Positions 5,745 through 14,353 of a stretch of 17,091 nt of DNA are shown here, piece by piece. The stretch covers positions 1-17,091 of the forward strand of contig URVS01000007.1 of the NCBI GenBank assembly GCA_900551385.1, given 5' to 3'. This DNA comes from an uncultured Mollicutes bacterium (GTDB lineage: Bacteria; Bacillota_I; Bacilli_A; RFN20; CAG-449). Position numbers and translations under genes: made by a program. The first letter of the stretch is position 1. Every line of letters starts with the position of its first letter. A model generated the notes under the pieces. That model searched no databases. It was not told the DNA's origin and saw nothing but the letters and a program-made list of their open reading frames with translations.

Positions 5745-8700
5745 ATGGCAAATGAGATTAAAAAGACCATGAAATCTGTTGATGGAAATACCGCAGCAGC
5801 TTTAGCGTCTTATAATTTTACTGAAGTCGCAAGTATTTATCCTATTACTCCATCTTCAACAATGGCAGAATTAGTAGATCAATACGCTTCAGAAGGAATG
5901 AAAAACTGTTTCAATCAATTAGTTAAAGTAGTTGAAATGCAATCAGAAGCAGGTGCTTCAGGAACAGTACACGGTGCTTTACAAGCAGGTGCATTAGCAA
6001 CAACTTATACAGCATCACAAGGATTATTATTAATGATCCCAAATATTTATAAATGGGTTGGCGAATGCTTACCTGCAGTCTTACATGTATCTGCAAGATC
6101 ACTTGCAACAAGATCACTTTCAATTTTTGGTGACCACCAAGATATATATGCAATTAGACAAACAGGCATTACAATGCTTTGCTCACATTCAGTACAAGAA
6201 GTAGCAGATTTAGCTTCTTTAGCACATTTAATCGCTATTAAATCAGAAGCTCCAGTATGTCACTTCTTTGATGGATTTAGAACTTCACATGAAATTCAAA
6301 ATGTTGAATTCATTGATCCAGCAGAATGGGCAAAATTATTAGATAAAGATGCTCTTGAAAATTTCAGAAGAAGAGCTTTAAATCCACATACACATGCAGT
6401 AACTCGTGGTGGTGCAGAAAATGATGATATCTACTTCCAAGGAAGAGAAGCACAAAATAGTCATTTTGCAAAAGTTATTGATGTAGCTGATTATTATTTC
6501 AAAAAAGTCAGTGAAATGACAGGAAGAACATACGCTCCATTTGTTTATTATGGTGATCCTGAAGCAACAAGAATTATTATTGCAATGGGTTCAGTTACTG
6601 AAACAGCTATTGAAGTTGTTGACCATATGAATAAAGAAGGAGAAAAAGTTGGTTTAGTTAAAGTACACCTCTATCGTCCTTTCTCCGCAAAACATTTAGT
6701 AAGTGTTATTCCAAATACAGTTACAAAAATTGCAGTATTAGATCGTACAAAAGAAATGGGTGCTACTGGCGAACCTTTATATCTTGATGTAGTCGCTGCA
6801 TTAGAACAAGAAAATAGACATGTTGATGTTTTAATCGGTGGTAGATATGGTTTATCAAGTAAAGATACTCAACCAAAACATGTTAAAGCTGTTTATGATT
6901 TCTTAAATGCTGAAAAAGTTTGGACAGGATTTACAGTTGGTATTAATGATGATGTAACTCATTTATCAATTCCTGTTGATGATACATTCCATGTTGATGG
7001 AAATTATACTTCTTGCTTATTCTATGGTTTAGGCAGTGATGGTACAGTTTCTGCTAATAAATCTTCAATTAAGATTATTGGTGATGCAACTCATCAATAT
7101 GCACAAGCATATTTTGCTTATGACTCAAGAAAAGCTGGTGGTGTTACTAGATCACACTTAAGATTTGGTAAAGAACCAATTCACTCAACTTATTATGTTG
7201 AACATGCTGATTTCTTATCATGCTCACTTGATTCATATATTTTTAAATTTGATATGATTAAGTGCTTAAAGAAAGGTGGTACTTTCTTATTAAATACAGA
7301 TATTCCTGCTGATGAATTAGAAGCAAGATTACCTAATAGAATGAAAAAACAATTAGCAGAAAAACATGCTAAATTCTATATTATTGATGCTAATAGTTTA
7401 GCAGCTAAAATTGGTTTAGGTCGTAGAACTAATACAATTTTACAATCTGCTTTCTTCTATTTAAATCAAAATATTATGCCTTATGATCAAGCTCAAGATT
7501 GGATGAAAAAATTTGCTCAAAAATCTTATGCTAAAAAAGGTGATGATATTGTTAAAATGAACTGGGATGCTATCGATGCTGGAGCTCAAGGATTAATTGA
7601 AATTAAAGTTAAAGATGAATGGGCTTCATTAGATGGATCAAGAGTTTATGCTACAACAGGTGATGAATATTTCGATTCATTTGTTAATGTTATTGGCTCA
7701 TTAGATGGTTATGATTTACCAGTTTCAAAATTCTTAGATTATGAATTACTTGATGGAACAATGAGAAATGATGTAACATTCATGGAAAAACGTTCTATCG
7801 CTGATAGAGTTCCAATGTGGATTAAAGAAAATTGTATTCAATGTAACCAATGTGCATTCGTTTGTCCACATGCTACAATTAGACCATTCTTATTAAATGA
7901 AGAAGAAACAAAAAATTTACCAGAAGCAGTTAAAAATGATGTTCTTCCAGCAATGGGTGGACCAGCTGTTAAAGGTTTAACATTTAGAATCCAAGTTTCA
8001 CCAAAGAATTGTGTTGGTTGTGGATTATGTGTTGTTGAATGTCCTGGTAAAGCTGGTAAGAAAGCTCTTGAAATGGTTGAAGCTAAATCTCAATTTGATA
8101 CTCAAGAACCAGCAGCAGATTATTTATATAAACATGTTGAATATAAGAATGGTGGTTTCCCTGTAACAACAGTTAAAGGTGCTTCATTCTTAATGCCTTA
8201 CGCTGAAGTATCTGGAGCATGTGCAGGATGTGGAGAAACTCCATATTATAGATTAGCATCTCAATTATTTGGTAAAGATATGTTAATTGCTAATGCTACT
8301 GGTTGTTCTTCAATTTATAATGGTTCAACTCCACTTACACCTTTCTGTACTGATAAAGATGGCAATGGTATTGCTTGGGCTAACTCATTATTTGAAGATA
8401 ATGCTGAATATGGCTTTGGTATGAGAATTGCTACAGATTATAAACTTGGTCAAATTTGTAAGATTTTTGAAGCAAATAAAGCAAATGTTGAACCTGAATT
8501 ACAACAAGCTATTGAAGATTATGAAACACATATTAAAGATAGAGACTATGTTAGAGGAATGGTAAAACATTTAGTAGAATTAGTCAAAGCTTCTAAAAAT
8601 GAAGAAGTTAAAGCTGTCTTAGAATATGAAAGAGACTTAGTTGATAAATCAGTTTGGATTGTCGGTGGTGATGGTTGGTCATACGATATTGGTTATGGTG

Positions 8701-9293
8701 GACTTGATCACGTTATCGCTAATGAAGAAGATGTTAATATCTTAGTTCTTGATACTGAAGTATATTCAAATACTGGTGGACAATCTTCTAAATCTTCACA
8801 AACTGGTTCTATTGCTAAATTTACAGCATCTGGTAAAAAGACTGCTAAGAAGAACCTTGCTTTAATGGCAATTTCTTATGGTAATGTATATGTTGCTCAA
8901 ATTTCTATGGGTGCTAATAAAATGCAAGCAATTAAAGCTATGAAAGAAGCAGAATCATATAATGGACCTTCATTAATTATCTGCTATTCACCATGTCAAG
9001 CTCACGGCTTAAAAGGTGGATTAGCTAATGCTCAAAAGACAGAAAAAGAAGCAGTTGAATGTGGATATTTCCCAATCTTTAGATATGATCCAAGACTTGA
9101 AGCAGAAGGTAAATGTCCAATGCAAATGGATTCAAAAGATCCAGACTTCTCTAAATTTAGAGATTTCGTTATGACTCAAACAAGATATTCTCAATTACCA
9201 AAAGTAAATCCAGAACATGCTGAAGAATTATTAACAAAATCTCAACAATATGCAGAAATGCGTTATAAGAGATTTAAAAAACTTTGTGATTAA
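5745..9293 (+). CDS. nifJ: Pyruvate:ferredoxin (flavodoxin) oxidoreductase, single-chain
   Basis: 1182 residues, full length for the homodimeric PFOR. It oxidises pyruvate with CoA to acetyl-CoA and CO2, reducing ferredoxin or flavodoxin. Domains in order: N-terminal pyruvate/TPP domain with YPITPSSTMAE, the ARSLATRSLSIFGDHQD segment, a central gamma-type domain, a two-cluster ferredoxin domain with Cys697/700/703/707 and Cys756/759/762/766, then the C-terminal TPP domain with GDG (975-977) and NTGGQ (1009-1013). The proximal-cluster ligands are Cys826, Cys829, Cys854 and Cys1084, so all three 4Fe-4S clusters appear intact. It stands alone between terminators. Use of TTC, AAC and similar codons is higher than in its neighbours, consistent with high expression. 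The enzyme is oxygen-sensitive, implying an anaerobic lifestyle. Confidence 0.97.
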   Translation: MANEIKKTMKSVDGNTAAALASYNFTEVASIYPITPSSTMAELVDQYASEGMKNCFNQLVKVVEMQSEAGASGTVHGALQAGALATTYTASQGLLLMIPNIYKWVGECLPAVLHVSARSLATRSLSIFGDHQDIYAIRQTGITMLCSHSVQEVADLASLAHLIAIKSEAPVCHFFDGFRTSHEIQNVEFIDPAEWAKLLDKDALENFRRRALNPHTHAVTRGGAENDDIYFQGREAQNSHFAKVIDVADYYFKKVSEMTGRTYAPFVYYGDPEATRIIIAMGSVTETAIEVVDHMNKEGEKVGLVKVHLYRPFSAKHLVSVIPNTVTKIAVLDRTKEMGATGEPLYLDVVAALEQENRHVDVLIGGRYGLSSKDTQPKHVKAVYDFLNAEKVWTGFTVGINDDVTHLSIPVDDTFHVDGNYTSCLFYGLGSDGTVSANKSSIKIIGDATHQYAQAYFAYDSRKAGGVTRSHLRFGKEPIHSTYYVEHADFLSCSLDSYIFKFDMIKCLKKGGTFLLNTDIPADELEARLPNRMKKQLAEKHAKFYIIDANSLAAKIGLGRRTNTILQSAFFYLNQNIMPYDQAQDWMKKFAQKSYAKKGDDIVKMNWDAIDAGAQGLIEIKVKDEWASLDGSRVYATTGDEYFDSFVNVIGSLDGYDLPVSKFLDYELLDGTMRNDVTFMEKRSIADRVPMWIKENCIQCNQCAFVCPHATIRPFLLNEEETKNLPEAVKNDVLPAMGGPAVKGLTFRIQVSPKNCVGCGLCVVECPGKAGKKALEMVEAKSQFDTQEPAADYLYKHVEYKNGGFPVTTVKGASFLMPYAEVSGACAGCGETPYYRLASQLFGKDMLIANATGCSSIYNGSTPLTPFCTDKDGNGIAWANSLFEDNAEYGFGMRIATDYKLGQICKIFEANKANVEPELQQAIEDYETHIKDRDYVRGMVKHLVELVKASKNEEVKAVLEYERDLVDKSVWIVGGDGWSYDIGYGGLDHVIANEEDVNILVLDTEVYSNTGGQSSKSSQTGSIAKFTASGKKTAKKNLALMAISYGNVYVAQISMGANKMQAIKAMKEAESYNGPSLIICYSPCQAHGLKGGLANAQKTEKEAVECGYFPIFRYDPRLEAEGKCPMQMDSKDPDFSKFRDFVMTQTRYSQLPKVNPEHAEELLTKSQQYAEMRYKRFKKLCD

Positions 9294-9306
9294 TTATTAA
9301 ATTTTT

Positions 9307-9340
9307 AAAAGGTTCAAGGAGTGAATCCAAGAACCTTTTT
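9307..9340 (+). terminator. Terminator of nifJ
   Basis: AAAAGGTTC (9307-9315) pairs with GAACCTTTT (9331-9339), with an inner GGA/TCC stem, and ends in a T run. It begins 13 nt after the nifJ stop. Confidence 0.85.
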
Positions 9341-9398
9341 TAATGGATAAAATTATTATTTTTTATCATGAAAATATTAATTTATAATAGTTAAATTT

Positions 9399-9434
9399 AA
9401 GAAAAGAATATTTAAGCACATTCTTTTCTTTTTT
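9399..9434 (+). terminator. Second hairpin-terminator between nifJ and the dCMP deaminase gene
   Basis: AAGAAAAGAAT (9399-9409) and ATTCTTTTCTT (9420-9430) form a perfect 11-bp stem with a 10-nt loop, followed by T's. It could be a back-up terminator for nifJ or could end a short transcript begun from TATAAT at 9383-9388. Confidence 0.6.
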
Positions 9435-9447
9435 ATTCTTTCATTAG

Positions 9448-9476
9448 TTGTAATAAATCTCAAATAAATATAAAAT
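9448..9476 (+). promoter_or_regulatory. Promoter of the dCMP deaminase/ECF/truA operon
   Basis: TTGTAA (9448-9453) and TAAAAT (9471-9476) with a 17-nt spacer. Transcription would begin near 9483, leaving only about 14 nt before the ATG at 9497, just enough to include the AGGTGAT ribosome site. Confidence 0.55.
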
Positions 9477-9496
9477 TAGCTTATTAGGTGATTAAT

Positions 9497-9997
9497 ATGT
9501 GTGAAAAAAGAAAAGATTATATTTCATGGGACGAATATTTTATGGGAGTAGCGTTACTTTCTAGTATGAGAAGTAAAGATCCATCTACTCAAGTAGGAGC
9601 ATGTGTAGCTTCTCAAGAAAACAAAGTTGTAACAATGGGATATAATGGTATGCCTGTTGGAATTAATGATGATATTATGCCTTGGGGTAGAGTAGGTAAA
9701 GATGAATTAGATAACAAATATTTATATGTTTGTCATGCTGAATTTAATGCAATTTTAAATTCAAGAGGCTCAGTTAGAGATTGTAAAATTTATGTTACTT
9801 TATTTCCATGTAATGAATGCGCTAAAGCTATTATTCAATCAGGAATAAAAGAAGTAATATATATGGATGATAAATATGATGGAGCTTTAAATAATTTAGC
9901 GTCTAAAAGATTGTTTAATTTAGCAGGTGTTAAATATAGAAAATACGAAGGTAGAAAAATTGATATATTATTAAAAGATTATGAAAAAGTGGATTAA
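9497..9997 (+). CDS. dCMP deaminase family protein
   Basis: 166 residues. A zinc-dependent deaminase fold of the dCMP/ComEB type, which converts dCMP to dUMP for thymidylate synthesis. The catalytic signature CHAEFNAI supplies the zinc His80 and the proton-shuttle Glu82, and PCNECAK supplies zinc Cys105 and Cys108. The early segment DPSTQVGACV is typical of dCMP deaminases. The reading frame also allows a GTG at 9488, but AGGTGAT (9486-9492) is evidently the ribosome site for the ATG at 9497, so the shorter start is chosen. It is the first gene of the run leading into the ECF transporter genes and overlaps the next small gene by 17 nt. No competence operon is seen nearby. Confidence 0.88.
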   Translation: MCEKRKDYISWDEYFMGVALLSSMRSKDPSTQVGACVASQENKVVTMGYNGMPVGINDDIMPWGRVGKDELDNKYLYVCHAEFNAILNSRGSVRDCKIYVTLFPCNECAKAIIQSGIKEVIYMDDKYDGALNNLASKRLFNLAGVKYRKYEGRKIDILLKDYEKVD

Positions 9998-10178
9998 AAG
10001 ATATATTATTTTAACAATTTGTTTGTTATTATTTATTTTGCCAACTTTATCAGTTGTTATGGTTTACAAAGTTATTAATACTACAACTAGTAAAATTATA
10101 TTTTATTCTATCTTAGGAATCATTATAATTTTATATTATGGAATAATGACCTATTTTATGTTAAAAAATAGAAAGTAG
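9981..10178 (+). CDS. Small two-helix membrane protein, unknown
   Basis: 65 residues. A basic N terminus (MKKWIKRY) is followed by two hydrophobic segments, about residues 8-30 and 38-60, joined by a short polar loop (INTTTSK), and ends in a basic KNRK tail. The topology would be a hairpin with both ends inside. It starts within the end of the dCMP deaminase gene (17-nt overlap) and stops 5 nt before EcfA1, so it is embedded in the operon. No strong ribosome site is seen, so translation is probably coupled to the upstream gene. I do not recognise the family. It is too short for an S component. Confidence 0.6.
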   Translation: MKKWIKRYIILTICLLLFILPTLSVVMVYKVINTTTSKIIFYSILGIIIILYYGIMTYFMLKNRK

Positions 10179-10183
10179 AAAAG

Positions 10184-11002
10184 ATGAACGCGATTGAAAT
10201 TAAAGCTTTAAAGTTTAAATATGAAGAAAATGAACCATTTGTTCTAGATGGTCTTTCTTTGAATATAAATAAAGGGGAATATGTTTCTATTATTGGACAC
10301 AATGGAAGTGGTAAATCTACTTTAGCTAAATTAATTATTGGCTTACTCGAAAAAGAAAGCGGCGAAATAAAAATATTTAATCAAGAATTAAATATTGACA
10401 CAGTTAAAGATATTCGTTATAAAGTTGGCATTGTTTTTCAAAATCCTGATAATCAATTTATTGGAGCGACTGTACGTGATGATATAGCTTTTGGATTAGA
10501 AAATCATTGTGTTGAACATGATAAAATGGAAGATATTATTAATTCTTTTGCTAAAAAAGTTAACATGGAAGAATTTTTAGATAAAGAACCAAGTAGTTTA
10601 TCAGGTGGACAAAAGCAAAGAGTAGCGATTGCAGGTGTTTTAGCTATGCAACCAGAAATTATTATTTTAGATGAAGCAACTGCTATGCTTGATCCACGTG
10701 GAAAAAAAGAAATAATTGAATTAGTTCATAAATTAAAAAAAGAAAATGAAAATTTAACAATCTTATCTATTACTCATGACCAAGAAGAAGCTAATATTTC
10801 TGATAGAGTTATTGTAATTAATGAAGGAAAAGTAATATATAATGATGTACCAAGTGTAGTTTTTTCTCATCAAGATGAATTAGAAAAAATGGGATTAGAA
10901 ATACCTTTTTTTGATAAATTAAAACAATTATTAATTAAAGAAAATATCAATGTTAAAGATTGTAAAAATCTTTTGGAGGTAAAAGATAAATTATGTCAAT
11001 AA
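10184..11002 (+). CDS. ecfA1: ECF transporter ATPase EcfA1
   Basis: 272 residues, an ABC ATPase of the CbiO/EcfA type that powers vitamin and cofactor uptake together with EcfA2, EcfT and a substrate-specific S protein. Walker A is GHNGSGKST (38-46), Q-loop Q86 in VFQNPDNQ, signature LSGGQ (139-143), Walker B ending with D163 E164 in ILDEATAMLDP, and switch His198 in SITHDQ. It begins 5 nt after the small membrane protein and overlaps ecfA2 by 10 nt. The order ecfA1-ecfA2-ecfT-truA is conserved in Firmicutes. The role is assigned by position and sequence; the S component must lie elsewhere. Confidence 0.93.
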   Translation: MNAIEIKALKFKYEENEPFVLDGLSLNINKGEYVSIIGHNGSGKSTLAKLIIGLLEKESGEIKIFNQELNIDTVKDIRYKVGIVFQNPDNQFIGATVRDDIAFGLENHCVEHDKMEDIINSFAKKVNMEEFLDKEPSSLSGGQKQRVAIAGVLAMQPEIIILDEATAMLDPRGKKEIIELVHKLKKENENLTILSITHDQEEANISDRVIVINEGKVIYNDVPSVVFSHQDELEKMGLEIPFFDKLKQLLIKENINVKDCKNLLEVKDKLCQ

Positions 11003-11850
11003 AATTTGAAAATGTATTTTTTACTTATCAAGAAAATACCCCATTTTGTACTCATGCATTAAATAATATAAATCTAGAAATTAGCGATAATGAATTTGTT
11101 GGATTAATTGGACATACTGGAAGTGGTAAATCTACTTTAGTTCAACATATTAATGCTTTACTTAGACCAAGTAAAGGTGTGATTAAAGTTGGAGAATATG
11201 AAATAATTGCAAAAGCTAAAAAAATTAAAAATTTAAAAAATTTAAAAAAATATGCTGGTTTAGTATTTCAATTTCCTGAATATCAATTATTTGAAGATAC
11301 AGTTTTAAAAGATGTTAGTTATGGGCCTAAAAATTTTGGTGATAAAGAAGAAGAGGCTATTTTAAAAGCTAAAAAAGCTTTAAAATTAGTAGGAATCAGT
11401 GAAGATTTATTTGATAAATCTCCTTTTGAATTATCTGGTGGACAAAAAAGAAGAGTAGCGATTGCAGGTATTATTGCTTTAGAACCTAAAATTTTAGTAT
11501 TGGATGAACCTACTGCAGGTCTTGATCCTAAAGGTGCTAAAGATATGATGGAATTATTTAATGTTATTCATAAAAATGGTACAACTATTGTTATGGTAAC
11601 TCATAATATGGATAATGTATTAAAATATTGTTCAAGAGCAATAGTAATGTCTAAAGGAGAAATTATATTTGATTCAACACCTTTAGAATTATTTTCTTAT
11701 GATAATTTAAATGAAAAATATAATATTGATCAACCAATAGTTTTAAAATACGCAAAAGAATTGATAAAAGGTGGATTAAAATTAGATTTAAATAAAATTA
11801 AAGATGTTGAATCTTTAGCTTTAGAAATAAAGAGGTGTTATCATGAATAA
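10993..11850 (+). CDS. ecfA2: ECF transporter ATPase EcfA2
   Basis: 285 residues, the second ATPase of the ECF energising module. Walker A is GHTGSGKST (40-48), Q-loop Q93 in VFQFPEYQ, signature LSGGQ (147-151), Walker B IILVLDEP-like KILVLDEP with D171 E172, and GLDPKGAKDMM after it. VFQFPEYQLFEDTV is typical of EcfA2. A strong GGAGG (10975-10979) inside the end of ecfA1 serves its ATG. The gene overlaps ecfT by 8 nt. Confidence 0.94.
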   Translation: MSIKFENVFFTYQENTPFCTHALNNINLEISDNEFVGLIGHTGSGKSTLVQHINALLRPSKGVIKVGEYEIIAKAKKIKNLKNLKKYAGLVFQFPEYQLFEDTVLKDVSYGPKNFGDKEEEAILKAKKALKLVGISEDLFDKSPFELSGGQKRRVAIAGIIALEPKILVLDEPTAGLDPKGAKDMMELFNVIHKNGTTIVMVTHNMDNVLKYCSRAIVMSKGEIIFDSTPLELFSYDNLNEKYNIDQPIVLKYAKELIKGGLKLDLNKIKDVESLALEIKRCYHE

Positions 11851-12709
11851 TATTTCTATTGGTAGATATGTTCCTTATAATACTTTTTTACATCGATTAG
11901 ATCCTAGAACTAAATTAATTTCTATGATATTTTTAATGGTTTGTATTTTCTTTTCTTTTGGTTCAGTATGGACAAATTTATTTATGTATATAATTTTAAT
12001 GATTATGAATTATGTTTTTATGAAAATCGCTCATATAAAATTATCTCAATTATTTAAACAATTAAAAATGATGTGGTTAATGATGTTAATTTTATTTATT
12101 GTTAATTTATTTACAATAAAAAGTGAATTAAATGTTTACATACCTTTTACAGATATTGTAATTTCTCAATTTACTATACCAGGTATTAATTTAACTATTC
12201 ATATGTCGGCTATATTTAATACTATTTATATTTTTGTTAGATTAGCTTTAATGATATCTTTAACCTTAATATTAACTTCTACTACTAAACCTATGGATTT
12301 AACGTATGCTTTAGAATGGTTGTTATATCCATTTAAATATGTTCGTTTACCAATTCATGAAATTAGTATGATGATATCTTTAGCTTTAAGATTTATTCCT
12401 ACTTTATTAGATGAAACTGATAGAATTATGAAAGCTCAATCTTCTCGAGGTGTAGATTTTCAAGATGGTAAATTAAAAGAAAAAATAGGTGCAATTGTTT
12501 CTTTAATCATTCCTTTATTTGTTTCTGCATTTCAAAGAAGTGATGATTTAGCAAATGCAATGGAAGCTAGAGGATATGATCCAAATAAAAAAAGAACTAA
12601 ATATCGTATATTAAAATGGCATACAAGAGATACATTTTCTTTCATTTTTATTTTAGCAATCTTTATATCTTTATTAACTTTATCTATAATAAAGATAGTG
12701 ATATTCTAA
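11843..12709 (+). CDS. ecfT: ECF transporter transmembrane subunit EcfT
   Basis: 288 residues, an integral membrane scaffold linking the two ATPases to an S component. The start NNISIGRYVP and HRLDPRTKL is the usual EcfT N terminus. Hydrophobic helices lie near residues 25-60, 75-95, 105-150 and at the C terminus. The two coupling-helix Ala/Ser-Arg-Gly signatures are visible as SSRGVDF and EARGYDP. GAGGTG just before the ATG is the ribosome site, lying within the end of ecfA2. The stop is 1 nt before the truA ATG. Confidence 0.94.
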   Translation: MNNISIGRYVPYNTFLHRLDPRTKLISMIFLMVCIFFSFGSVWTNLFMYIILMIMNYVFMKIAHIKLSQLFKQLKMMWLMMLILFIVNLFTIKSELNVYIPFTDIVISQFTIPGINLTIHMSAIFNTIYIFVRLALMISLTLILTSTTKPMDLTYALEWLLYPFKYVRLPIHEISMMISLALRFIPTLLDETDRIMKAQSSRGVDFQDGKLKEKIGAIVSLIIPLFVSAFQRSDDLANAMEARGYDPNKKRTKYRILKWHTRDTFSFIFILAIFISLLTLSIIKIVIF

Positions 12710-12710
12710 T

Positions 12711-13442
12711 ATGAGAGTTAAAGGTATAGTTAGTTATGATGGAAGTCATTATCAAGGCTTTCAAGATCAAAAAAAAGATAATATAAATACTATTCAAGGT
12801 GTAATAGAAAAATTATTATCTTCTATTTGTAATGAAAAAATAGTCATTGTAGGTTCTGGAAGGACTGATAAAGGTGTCCATGCTTTAAATCAAGTTTTTC
12901 ATTTTGATATGAATAATTATCGAGAATTAAATCATTTAAAATATGCTTTAAATAGAATGTTGCCTCAAGATATTTTAATTATATCTTTACAAGAAGTAAA
13001 TGATGATTTTCATGCTAGATATAGTGCAACAAAAAAACATTATCGTTATGTTATTGATTTAGTAAGAAATCCATTTAATATTAATTATGCTTTATATTAT
13101 GATAAAAAAATTGATGAAGATATTTTATATCAAGGAATTAATTTATTTTTAGGTGAACATGAATTTAAAAATTTTTGTTCTAATAAAGAAAAAGATTCTT
13201 ATATACGAACAATTTATTCTTTTACATACAAAATAGAAAATAATCAACTTATTTTTGATATTATTGGCTCTGGCTTCAAAAGATATATGGTAAGAATGAT
13301 TATTGGTACTTTATTAGCCTTAAATAATCATCAAATAGATTTATCTTATATTGAGACAAGATTAAATGATATAAAAAAAGGAACAACAATTTATAATGCT
13401 GAACCTAATGGATTATATCTAGTGGAGGTTTTTTATGATTAG
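12711..13442 (+). CDS. truA: tRNA pseudouridine synthase A
   Basis: 243 residues, the normal size. It makes pseudouridine at positions 38-40 in the anticodon arm of many tRNAs. The catalytic aspartate is D53 in SGRTDKGVHA. The N-terminal YDGSHYQGFQDQ corresponds to the TruA YdGtxfxGwQ motif, with Phe in place of the common Trp. Further landmarks are FHARYSATKKHYRY and GSGFKRYMVRMIIG. It directly follows ecfT with one intervening base, as in related Firmicutes, and has no clear ribosome site of its own, suggesting coupling. It overlaps the next gene by 8 nt. Confidence 0.95.
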   Translation: MRVKGIVSYDGSHYQGFQDQKKDNINTIQGVIEKLLSSICNEKIVIVGSGRTDKGVHALNQVFHFDMNNYRELNHLKYALNRMLPQDILIISLQEVNDDFHARYSATKKHYRYVIDLVRNPFNINYALYYDKKIDEDILYQGINLFLGEHEFKNFCSNKEKDSYIRTIYSFTYKIENNQLIFDIIGSGFKRYMVRMIIGTLLALNNHQIDLSYIETRLNDIKKGTTIYNAEPNGLYLVEVFYD

Positions 13443-14235
13443 AAATAATTATCATACTCATACTTTTAGATGTGGACATGCAATAGGTAATGATGAAGAA
13501 TATGTTATTGAAGCTATTGGCATGGGGCTACATACTTTAGGTTTTTCTGATCATGTAATGCTTAAAGGGGTTAGACAAGATAACGTTAGAGGTGATTTTG
13601 AATGTACTGAAGGTTATTTTGCTTCTATTAGACAACTTCAATATAAATATCGTGATAGAATTAAAATATTATTAGGTTTTGAAGCAGAAGCATTTGAAGA
13701 ATTTTTTCCATATTATAAAGAATTATTAGAAACTAAGAAAATCGATTATTTAATTTTAGGTAATCATTGTACTTTAGATAATGGGATTATAAGAAATTAT
13801 TTTGGTAAATTTACTACTAAAAAAGATGTTATTGAATATACTGATTCTTTAATTAAAGGTATGGAAACAGGTTTATTTAGTGCAGTAGCGCATCCAGATT
13901 ATTTTATGGATACATATTTTAAATGGAATTTTTTTACTAAAAAAATTGCTAAAAGAATTATAAAAAAATCAATAGAATTAGATATTCCTTTAGAATTTAA
14001 TTTGTCATGTTTTAGAAGAGGAAAACAAAAAAAAGGTAAAGAAATTAGATGGGGTTATCCTTACATTCCTTTTTGGAAAATGGTTAGTAAAATGAAAGCA
14101 AAAGTTATTGTCGGAATTGATGCTCATGCACCTAGTGATATTTCTTCATATTTAAATGATGAAGGTTATAGATTATTAGAAACGCTTAATTTAAATGTTA
14201 TTGAAGAATTAAATATTGATAGAAAATATAAATAA
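13435..14235 (+). CDS. PHP-domain phosphatase, histidinol-phosphatase (HisK/HisJ) type
   Basis: 266 residues. The PHP metal-binding motifs are clear: NYHTHTFRCGH (His7, His9, His15), GFSDH (His40), GFEAEAF (Glu83), ILGNHC (His111), VAHPDYF and GIDAHAPSD near the C terminus. This set and the length match HisK-type histidinol-phosphate phosphatases. No other histidine biosynthesis genes are in the window, so the enzyme may act on another phosphomonoester. Ribosome site GGAGG (13424-13428) precedes the ATG. The start overlaps the truA stop as ATGATTAG, making it the last gene of the ECF/truA run. Confidence 0.83.
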   Translation: MIRNNYHTHTFRCGHAIGNDEEYVIEAIGMGLHTLGFSDHVMLKGVRQDNVRGDFECTEGYFASIRQLQYKYRDRIKILLGFEAEAFEEFFPYYKELLETKKIDYLILGNHCTLDNGIIRNYFGKFTTKKDVIEYTDSLIKGMETGLFSAVAHPDYFMDTYFKWNFFTKKIAKRIIKKSIELDIPLEFNLSCFRRGKQKKGKEIRWGYPYIPFWKMVSKMKAKVIVGIDAHAPSDISSYLNDEGYRLLETLNLNVIEELNIDRKYK

Positions 14236-14307
14236 ATTAATTATTTTAAATAAAAAAGTTATATTTTTGTGTTTATTTGAATGTAGAAAATATAGAAAAA
14301 TAAAAAG

Positions 14308-14331
14308 ATAAGTGATAGACTTATAAGTGAT
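14308..14331 (+). repeat. Direct repeat and palindrome in the yebC leader
   Basis: ATAAGTGAT occurs at 14308-14316 and 14323-14331, 15 bp apart. The interval contains a perfect 10-bp palindrome ACTTATAAGT (14319-14328). It lies 10 nt before the AGGAG of the next gene, within the likely untranslated leader; a weak promoter TTGAAT (14277-14282) / TAAAAA (14301-14306, spacing 18) overlaps its upstream edge. A regulatory role is possible but unproven. Confidence 0.35.
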
Positions 14332-14353
14332 TTAATATAAAGGAGTTTTTATC

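Noticed and set aside
5564..6153. Minus-strand reading frames opposite galU and nifJ
   Set aside because: They are shadows of strongly supported plus-strand genes and show no protein-like features.
9488..9496. GTG start for the dCMP deaminase
   Set aside because: The GTG is part of the AGGTGAT ribosome site that serves the ATG at 9497.
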